Source: Planctomycetota bacterium
Lineage (GTDB): Bacteria > Planctomycetota > Phycisphaerae > UBA1845 > CAIVHJ01
Assembly (NCBI GenBank): GCA_022573485.1
Contig: JACZTW010000170.1
Span: 1 to 8,429 of the forward strand
DNA: 8,429 nucleotides
Direction of reading: 5' to 3'
Part shown: positions 1 through 5,234 of the stretch, in pieces
How the letters are laid out: the number at the start of each line of letters is the position of its first letter
Numbering within the stretch: the stretch's first letter is position 1
The notes under the pieces: generated by a model
What the model was told of the DNA's origin: nothing
The model's database searches: none
What the model saw: the letters and a program-made list of their open reading frames with translations, nothing else
Program-made: the position numbers and the translations under genes

Positions 1-1784
1 CGGCCAGATTCGGCCCGTTGCAGTTGACGAATTTTGATGCGGGCCGTAACCCCGAATCTGCCTTCTGGGTAGGCACTAAGGTAATCCTGGAAATCTTCTG
101 CGGCCTTGGAGTTTTCGATGGCCTTCCAGAGCGTTTCCTCTGCATCGATGGTTCTGGCCGGGGCGATGGGTTGGAGCCTGGGCTGTGTCTTTGCGATGGG
201 TGCAGAAGAACTGATGCTGGCCTTGGTGAAGTAGAAATCACCGGTCAACGAAGACAATTCATAGGGCGTCTGTTTGTCGCGGATGTCCCGTTGTACGCCA
301 CTGCGCACCCGCTTCATCATGGTGGTCAGTTCCAGGCCGGGCTGGCCGATATAACGCAGCAGGTTTTTCGTATAGGTTCCGTTGCGGCCCGTGCCGTCGG
401 CGGCCACGCTTCCCGCGCCGGTGGCAAAGGAAATCAGCGACCCCTTGGGCGCGTTGCGCACGGCGGCCAGGCCCCCGCCAATGGCGCGGAAGGTGCTGCC
501 CTTGAAGGGATTGTTGCGGCAGGCATCCAGAAAGACCATGTTGAGCCGGTTTCCCGCTGCCTCCATGCTGGCCAGCACCCGGTTGGCGGAAATGGATTCG
601 AACTCCACCTGGCTTTGGCGGGTGATGTTCGCCCCGAGGGGAATCAGGTAATTCACTCCGCCCACCTGCACGCCATGACCGGCATAAAAGAACAACCCGA
701 CCCCGCCCTGGCCCACGGCATCCTCGAAATTGCCGATGGCCCGGCCCATTTGAGTACGGGTAGCGTTAAGCAGTAATGTGACCCGGAACCCGGTTTTTCG
801 CAGCGCCGCGGCCAATGTCCGCTCCTCGTCGAAGGCGCTGGCCAGCCCCACGAGCTGTTCCAAGAGATCGGCCGGCGGCTCCGCGGGCGGTTTCACTTCC
901 AGCACCTTTGCCACAACCTCGCGGAGGTTCGCCCGGTTGACCGAACTGAGCACCGCGGCGGTCATGAACCGATTGTCTTGGTAGCGCAAAGCCAGTTCGC
1001 CCAAGGCCGTGCCGGCGCGGGGGTCTTTCCACTCGCCCAGCGTATAGGCCCGTTGCAACTGAACCTGCACGTCGGAGTCATTGCCGAGCGCCAGGATGGC
1101 TTCCCCCAGTCGTGGCGCTGCGGCCAGATGCGCTTCGGCGATTTGCACGGCATGGCGGCGCACGCCGCGATGCGGATCAGCCTTGGCATCGTACACCAGT
1201 GCTCGCAACGGGGCCTGGGGATCGCCCTCCGGCGACGGGATGCGCTCGATGATGGCCCGGTACACGTCTTCCAGCCCCTCGCCGGTCTTGGCCGACACGA
1301 AGACGGCCTCTTCGGCGGGCAGGCCGATGATTTGCTCGAGTTCGAGGGCGACTTCCTCCGGGTGGGCCGTGGGCAGATCGATCTTGTTGATCACCGGGAT
1401 GATGGTCCGGTCAGCCTCGATGGCCATGTAGGCGTTGGCGATGGTCTGGGCCTGGGTGCCCTGCGTGGCATCGACCAGCAGCAGCACACCCTCGCACGCA
1501 GCCAGCGCCCGCGAGACTTCGTAATGAAAGTCAACGTGCCCGGGCGTGTCCAGCAAGTTGAGCATGTATGTCTTGCCGTCGGTCTTGTGTTCAATGGTGG
1601 CCCGGTTGGCTTTGATGGTAATGCCCATCTCGCGTTCGAGGTCCATGTCGTCCAGGAACTGGTCGCGCATTTCGCGCACGCTGATGGCCCCGCTGGCCAG
1701 CAGAAAGCGGTCGGCCAACGTGCTCTTGCCGTGGTCGATGTGGGCAATGATGCTGAAATTGCGAATGAGACTTCTGTCTGTCAT
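1..1784 (-). CDS. LepA GTPase / HEAT-like / caspase (C14) chimeric protein, C-terminus beyond the window
   Basis: One frame without stops runs from ATG at 1784 to the window edge, at least 594 residues. Residues 1-200 are the GTPase domain of elongation factor 4 (LepA): AHIDHGKST at 14-22, DTPGH at 79-83, NKID at 133-136 and SAK at 164-166. The other LepA domains (II, III, V and the LepA-specific C-terminus) are absent. Residues about 201-318 resemble the HEAT-like C-terminal part of planctomycete membrane-bound dehydrogenase proteins (VRRHAV, LGEWKDPRAG, AVLSS). Residues about 318-520 are a caspase-fold peptidase with FFYAGHG (His370) and DACRNNPF (Cys422). The usual first strand of that fold, the region around ALVIGN, is missing. 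Residues 545-590 (YLSAYPEGRF and flanks) resemble the short helical repeat that often follows bacterial caspase domains. GAGAG lies 8 nt before the ATG on the coding strand. Each segment is recognisable. Whether the whole is a real protein is uncertain, and a chimeric sequence is the main alternative. Confidence 0.72.
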   Translation of the reverse strand, partial: MTDRSLIRNFSIIAHIDHGKSTLADRFLLASGAISVREMRDQFLDDMDLEREMGITIKANRATIEHKTDGKTYMLNLLDTPGHVDFHYEVSRALAACEGVLLLVDATQGTQAQTIANAYMAIEADRTIIPVINKIDLPTAHPEEVALELEQIIGLPAEEAVFVSAKTGEGLEDVYRAIIERIPSPEGDPQAPLRALVYDAKADPHRGVRRHAVQIAEAHLAAAPRLGEAILALGNDSDVQVQLQRAYTLGEWKDPRAGTALGELALRYQDNRFMTAAVLSSVNRANLREVVAKVLEVKPPAEPPADLLEQLVGLASAFDEERTLAAALRKTGFRVTLLLNATRTQMGRAIGNFEDAVGQGGVGLFFYAGHGVQVGGVNYLIPLGANITRQSQVEFESISANRVLASMEAAGNRLNMVFLDACRNNPFKGSTFRAIGGGLAAVRNAPKGSLISFATGAGSVAADGTGRNGTYTKNLLRYIGQPGLELTTMMKRVRSGVQRDIRDKQTPYELSSLTGDFYFTKASISSSAPIAKTQPRLQPIAPARTIDAEETLWKAIENSKAAEDFQDYLSAYPEGRFGVTARIKIRQLQRAESG

Positions 1785-1793
1785 GCGAATAGC

Positions 1794-1821
1794 TCTCAGC
1801 TTTCAGCGGTCAGCGGTCAGC
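1794..1821. repeat. Four tandem 7-bp units, NNTCAGC
   Basis: Four consecutive heptamers share TCAGC at the same position: TCTCAGC, TTTCAGC, GGTCAGC and GGTCAGC. The array starts 10 bp upstream of the ATG of the minus-strand fusion gene. Its first unit also supplies the GAGAG that could act as that gene's ribosome binding site. Similar TCAGC-rich heptamer runs are common intergenic repeats in several bacterial groups. No function can be assigned from sequence. Confidence 0.7.
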
Positions 1822-1826
1822 ACCCC

Positions 1827-1914
1827 GAGCCGCAAGCTTCAGCTTGCGCGGACATTCGCGTCGGGCGACGTTCGCCCCCTATGTTGATCCGCGCGGGCTG
1901 AAAGCCCGCGGCTC
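1827..1914. repeat. Inverted pair of REP-like hairpins (BIME-like)
   Basis: The plus strand at 1827-1852 and the minus strand at 1914-1888 carry the same element: GAGCCGC, a variable stem, TCAG, the complementary stem, then GCGCGGA. They differ by one T in the loop and by AA/TT versus GG/CC in the stem. Those differences are paired, so both copies still fold (arms CGCAAGCT/AGCTTGCG and CGCGGGCT/AGCCCGCG). The two copies face each other across about 35 bp, the arrangement of a bacterial interspersed mosaic element. The pair sits between divergent genes, so it is not at a transcript end. Confidence 0.75.
1863..1877. repeat. Short hairpin inside the REP-like pair
   Basis: GGGCGA and TCGCCC form a perfect 6-bp inverted repeat around a 3-nt loop, midway between the two inverted REP-like hairpins. 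It is probably the central spacer of the same composite repeat. Confidence 0.5.
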
Positions 1915-1920
1915 CTTGTC

Positions 1921-1937
1921 CTTCGCCAAAGGCGAAG
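1921..1937. repeat. Perfect 7-bp hairpin, CTTCGCC-AAA-GGCGAAG
   Basis: A perfect inverted repeat with a 3-nt loop lies just to the right of the REP-like pair, making four hairpins within about 110 bp. No T-run follows on either strand, so a classical intrinsic terminator is unlikely. It could belong to the same repeat cluster or lie in a 5' leader. Confidence 0.5.
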
Positions 1938-2012
1938 TCATTGGTATCATAGTCTATCGGCAGGAGAACCACCAATAGCCGCAACGTCAGACAACAAGGT
2001 AGCATGGTCCAC

Positions 2013-2020
2013 AGGAAGGA
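2013..2020 (+). promoter_or_regulatory. Probable ribosome binding site AGGAAGGA
   Basis: AGGAAGGA ends 10 nt before the ATG at 2031. This site selects 2031 as the original start of the membrane-protein gene, even though the frame after that ATG only matches the rest of the protein once one base is dropped. Confidence 0.5.
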
Positions 2021-2030
2021 TCGTCGGGCT

Positions 2031-2862
2031 ATGCCGATGGCGTACGCTCCTCGGAATCGGTGGAGCTCTACTAACAATCAGTTTCTTCCTCCCGGAATCG
2101 GTCAACACGTTCGCGATCTGGTGGATTCCACCGCGCTCCAAGCCCGACGTTCCTGTCTCGGAGCTTCTGGAGGAACTCTCCAAGGGCACTCCCTCTGTCG
2201 AAGACGTTCTGGGCTGCACGTTCGAGTACTTGCTGCCCCATTTGTTCGGCCTGATTTGCCTGTTCATCGCAATTAGGGGCATGGACTTCCGGCTGAAGGT
2301 GCAACGCAACCTGGGCAGTTCAATTCCAGTCTTCTTCGTAGTGATGTTGTCGGTCATGGGAGCCGGAACACTAATCGATCTGCCGGGGAGTTTTGGTTCC
2401 GATGACCTCATTGCATACCTAATCGTGTTGGCCGTGGAAGTACTGCTGCTGTTGATCCTCATTCGGTGCTTTCGGTCGAAGCCGGCCGGATCACTGTGTG
2501 CCCGGTGGATGCTGGCATTGTTCTACTTCTTCTACTTCCTATTGTTCTCCGCGTTTATCTTCGAGGCACCCCTGTATGGGAACTGGGTGTCGCTCACGGG
2601 CACAGCGTTGATCTTGCTTGCCAGTTTCGCTGAAGCACAGATTCGATCCGGCGCCGGCTGGCTCACGTGCCTGTGGTCGCTGATTAGGGCCCGAGTGAAA
2701 CTCGTGGATTTGGAAGGGTCCCAGTGCTTCGAGTGTGGATACTTGCTGATCGGCCTGCGATCACACCGCTGTCCGGAGTGCGGGTTGGCGTTCGATCCCG
2801 CCGAGCATGGATTGGATGCGGAGAATCCTGTTTCTCATTCGACAACCTGCGAGGACCGTTGA
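2031..2862 (+). CDS. Polytopic membrane protein with C-terminal zinc ribbon, apparent frameshift near the start
   Basis: The long frame ending at TGA 2860-2862 has no ATG, GTG or TTG until TTG 2230, yet its protein character continues upstream to 2041 (RTLLGIGGALLTISFFLPES, a hydrophobic N-terminal segment). ATG 2031, with an AGGAAGGA site 10 nt upstream, joins this frame if one G is removed at 2039-2040, giving MPMRTLLGIGG and a 276-residue protein. Counting from TTG 2230 there are further hydrophobic segments at about 2-18, 32-51, 60-81, 93-113 and 119-138. A zinc ribbon follows with Cys166, Cys169, Cys181 and Cys184 (CFECG, CPECG). The layout of membrane helices plus a cytosolic CxxC...CPECG ribbon is widespread in Phycisphaerae and of unknown function. 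The frameshift may be a sequencing error, a recent mutation or recoding. If only the intact frame is accepted, the gene is 2230-2862 (210 residues). Confidence 0.75.
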
Positions 2863-2890
2863 GTGCCATCCAGTGAATCCGAGACGAAGG

Positions 2891-2950
2891 GTCTGCTAAA
2901 CGACGAAGTCAGTTTGAACGGTCCTGCCGGTGGCTTGCCGTTTGGCAGCC
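2891..2950 (-). repeat. Dispersed repeat copy A, inverted CTGCTAAA/TTTGGCAG ends
   Basis: This 60-bp copy lies between the 3' ends of two convergent genes. Its reverse complement matches 7210-7280: the first 19 bases agree at 18 positions, the next 26 at 19, and the last 11 at 10, aligned by eye. Its ends are inverted repeats (CTGCTAAACG at 2893-2902, CGTTTGGCAG at 2939-2948) with one mismatch that would be a G-U pair in RNA. It could be a small non-autonomous element or a shared two-sided transcript-end structure. Confidence 0.72.
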
Positions 2951-3012
2951 GTTGCAAGCGGGAGCGCGTCCTCAATCTCTGCGGAACGGGGTCCATGAGG
3001 GTGCGCGGTTCG

Positions 3013-4140
3013 TCAGGAGGCCGCTGCTTTGCGTTGTCGGCCCCACTTGTGGTCACGAGCGTAGTCGAGCAGTCTAAAGGCCATGGCGCGGTCCAGCGCA
3101 GGGAAGGAAACGCCCGTGCCCCGCAGCACCTCCGTGGTGTGGGTGCAGTCAAACTCGGGCACAAACTTGAACTGTTGCAGGATGACGTCATTCATCTCCA
3201 GAAACATGCGTTCAGCCAGCGACTCACTGGTGGATGGATCGACGCGATCGACGAAATGCCCGCCGTGTATCTGATAGTAGCCCTCCAGCCAGCACCGGAC
3301 CTCGTCATTGCTCGGCGGAGCGGGGTTGGTCAAGTGATAGATTTGGTGTGTGTTCGAGTCGCGCGCGACGATCTCGACGATCGCCCTGGCCACGTAGTCC
3401 ACCGGCACGAAGTTCTGACTGCCGGAGGGGTCCGCCTCGATCCGCACCGGCAGGCACAGCTCGCCGGTATGGCGCTGGTCGCTGAAGAACTCTGCCATCA
3501 TCTCCACAACGCGGGCCACTTGGTAGAACCCGCCGTACTGAGTCGTAAATCCGGTGGCCGAGTCGCCCACGACCAAGGCCGGTCGGAGAATCGTCAGCCG
3601 CCGACCGCTGCGCTTTGCCCAGTTCAGCAGAAACTCCTCGGCCTGCCACTTGCTCAGTTCATAGTCCGTGACGAATCGAGGCTGGGGCGTGTGAAACACC
3701 TCGCGGGCGAGCGCCATATCCCGTCCGCACGTGTACGCCGTGCTCACGAAGTGGAAGACCGGCACATCGTGGGCGTCGGCCCAACGAGCCAGCGTCTTGA
3801 CGCCCTCGACATTCGTGGCGAACGGCTCGCCGGGATCGGCGTTGACCGTCTGCAAACACGCCGCCGAATGCACAATACGGTCAACTCGCCCGACCGTCAC
3901 AGCCGGCAGGGCATCCGGCAAAGTGCCCTCCATAATCGTAAGGTGGCCCTCATTGATATGTCGGGCGACATCTACTCCCAGCGGCGCGAGCAGCGCCGCG
4001 AGACGCAGGCGGCTTTGGGCAGCCGGGCCGCGCAGGAGCACGACGACGCGCTGGCCTCCGTCCAACAGCCCGCGAAGCACGTACTGGCCAATGAATCCCG
4101 TACTTCCCGTCAAGAATGTCGTTGTGGACTGGTTCGCCAT
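3013..4140 (-). CDS. Extended short-chain dehydrogenase/reductase, NAD(P)-binding, thioester-reductase-like
   Basis: This 375-residue protein starts at ATG 4140 (MANQSTTTF). A TTG at 4149 would add three residues, but the ATG places the Rossmann motif at the usual distance from the N-terminus. TGSTGFIG at 11-18 is the extended-SDR nucleotide-binding glycine motif, HSAA at about 91-94 is a conserved loop, and FVSTAY (Ser133/Thr134) with Tyr160-x3-Lys164 forms the catalytic set. ILRPALVVGDS at 184-194 and NFVPVDYVARAI at 243-254 fit the NAD_binding_4 / male-sterility group, which includes thioester and fatty-acyl reductases and relatives. Substrate cannot be read from sequence; a sugar epimerase is the alternative. 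There is no carrier-protein or adenylation domain. It converges on the zinc-ribbon membrane gene and is divergent from the sigma gene. No signal peptide is visible, so it is likely cytosolic. Confidence 0.88.
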   Translation of the reverse strand: MANQSTTTFLTGSTGFIGQYVLRGLLDGGQRVVVLLRGPAAQSRLRLAALLAPLGVDVARHINEGHLTIMEGTLPDALPAVTVGRVDRIVHSAACLQTVNADPGEPFATNVEGVKTLARWADAHDVPVFHFVSTAYTCGRDMALAREVFHTPQPRFVTDYELSKWQAEEFLLNWAKRSGRRLTILRPALVVGDSATGFTTQYGGFYQVARVVEMMAEFFSDQRHTGELCLPVRIEADPSGSQNFVPVDYVARAIVEIVARDSNTHQIYHLTNPAPPSNDEVRCWLEGYYQIHGGHFVDRVDPSTSESLAERMFLEMNDVILQQFKFVPEFDCTHTTEVLRGTGVSFPALDRAMAFRLLDYARDHKWGRQRKAAAS

Positions 4141-4557
4141 TTGCTGCAAGTCTCGGCATCACGTCATCGTGCTTGTCAACATGGGCAATCGCCGCGGCGG
4201 GTCGGATCGTATACGAGCCCAGGAGCGAAGACGAGTCGCCCTATCATATGGAAAACGTCGTTTCGGTCAAAGGTCCTGCGGTTTGCGGTCGGTGAGTCGC
4301 CTTCCGCCGGACTTCAGCGGCTCTATCGGAGAGCATGGTCAATACACTGCACGTTTCCTTTCAAGCTGAGAGAACCGGAAACCAGGGCATCCGAGGCTGT
4401 GGGCTACCTTGAAGGAATCGTGGATTGTGGCTTCTGAGGCCGAAAATCGTTGATATTTGGATTTGCCGCGATCAAGATACGACTGAAGGCGTACAAAGAA
4501 CTGTCTGTGCGGGAACTCTTCGAGCTGCAATGCGTCCAACCATTGGAGAGCGCTGGG
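4141..4557. other. Divergent intergenic region with no clear gene
   Basis: About 417 bp separate the reductase start from the preferred sigma start. The frame of the sigma gene is open back to TTG 4450, so part of this may be coding. TTGATA at 4450-4455 resembles a -35 box, but the matching -10 position is poor. A GGAAAC at about 4377 recalls ECF -35 elements without a convincing -10 partner. No hairpin-plus-T-run, riboswitch or RNA gene was recognised. Promoters for both flanking genes must lie here, but none can be placed with confidence. Confidence 0.5.
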
Positions 4558-5196
4558 TTGGCCTCTCTGTCGAAAAACATTTCCTTTGAAGACGCCGCCC
4601 TGGTGCGGAAGATCCAGGAAGGTGATGTCGATGCGTTTGAGCACTTGGTGCTCAAGTATCAGGATCGCGTGTACAACATTTGTTTCCGAACTGTAGGCCA
4701 CGCGGAAGACGCCCGAGATCTGGCGCAAGAGACGTTCCTCAAGGCCTTTGACGCGATCAGTCGCTTCGAGCACAAGAGCAGCTTTTATACGTGGCTTTTT
4801 CGCATCGCGGTAAATCTGTCGATTTCGAGCCGGCGGCGGGATCGTAAGATCAAAATGCTCTCGTTGAGCGGCGGCGACAGCAAACCCGGCCTGGAGTCGA
4901 GGCTGGCGGATACGGATCAGGCAGCGAGACTCAGAGGCGAAGTTCGGGACAACGAAATGCTCGAACCGCCGGAAGAACTGAAACGGCGCGAGACGCAACA
5001 GGCAGTGGCGGGCGCACTCCGGCAATTGGATGAGGATCAACGCGTGGTTTTAGTTTTGCGGGACATCGAGTCGCTGGACTATAAAGCCATCGCGGAGATT
5101 CTGGATCTTCCGCTGGGCACGGTGCGCTCGCGGCTGCACCGGGCCCGGCTGGCGATGCGCGATCTGCTTCGGCCGGTAATGGAAAAGGTTGGGTAA
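4558..5196 (+). CDS. ECF-type RNA polymerase sigma factor
   Basis: The product is a 212-residue sigma-70-family factor with only regions 2 and 4, the ECF layout. Region 2 spans about 27-93 (LVLKYQDRVYN, DARDLAQETFLKAF, then SSFYTWLFRIAVN, followed by an RRRDRK basic stretch). Region 4 spans about 145-203, with the helix-turn-helix around 175-197 (YKAIAEILDLPLGTVRSRLH). A linker of roughly 50 residues rich in charged positions joins them. TTG 4558 was chosen because GGAGAG (4545-4550) lies 7 nt upstream and the protein then begins at the usual distance before region 2. In-frame alternatives are GTG 4507 and TTG 4450, the latter giving 248 residues. The next gene, 38 bp downstream on the same strand, is a probable membrane-bound anti-sigma factor, so this factor likely responds to an envelope or extracytoplasmic signal. 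Its target promoters are unknown. Confidence 0.92.
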   Translation: MASLSKNISFEDAALVRKIQEGDVDAFEHLVLKYQDRVYNICFRTVGHAEDARDLAQETFLKAFDAISRFEHKSSFYTWLFRIAVNLSISSRRRDRKIKMLSLSGGDSKPGLESRLADTDQAARLRGEVRDNEMLEPPEELKRRETQQAVAGALRQLDEDQRVVLVLRDIESLDYKAIAEILDLPLGTVRSRLHRARLAMRDLLRPVMEKVG

Positions 5197-5208
5197 GTAC
5201 GAAGTACG
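5195..5208. repeat. Two tandem heptamers AAGTACG
   Basis: Two perfect AAGTACG units overlap the TAA stop of the sigma gene and fill part of the 38-bp gap before the anti-sigma start. Tandem (G)AAGTACG heptamers are common intergenic filler in some planctomycetes. The run is too short to assign a role. Confidence 0.5.
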
Positions 5209-5234
5209 AAAGAGGGAACAGGGAATAGATTTCG

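Noticed and set aside
18..1901. Long plus-strand open frames at 18-776 and 978-1901
   Set aside because: They are exact antisense of the fusion gene in the same codon register. Their translations show no family features, while the minus strand shows clear GTPase and caspase motifs.
1827..1937. Hairpin cluster as a CRISPR array or riboswitch
   Set aside because: There are no regularly spaced direct repeats with unique spacers and no recognisable aptamer core. The inverted REP-like copies explain the structure better.
2863..4437. A 524-codon plus-strand open frame starting GTG right after the zinc-ribbon gene
   Set aside because: It is antisense to the whole reductase gene and also crosses repeat copy A and the intergenic region. 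Its translation has no recognisable domain, so it is a high-GC shadow.
4450..4480. TTGATA as a -35 box for the sigma gene
   Set aside because: No acceptable -10 hexamer lies 16-18 bp downstream; the best match shares only three bases with TATAAT.
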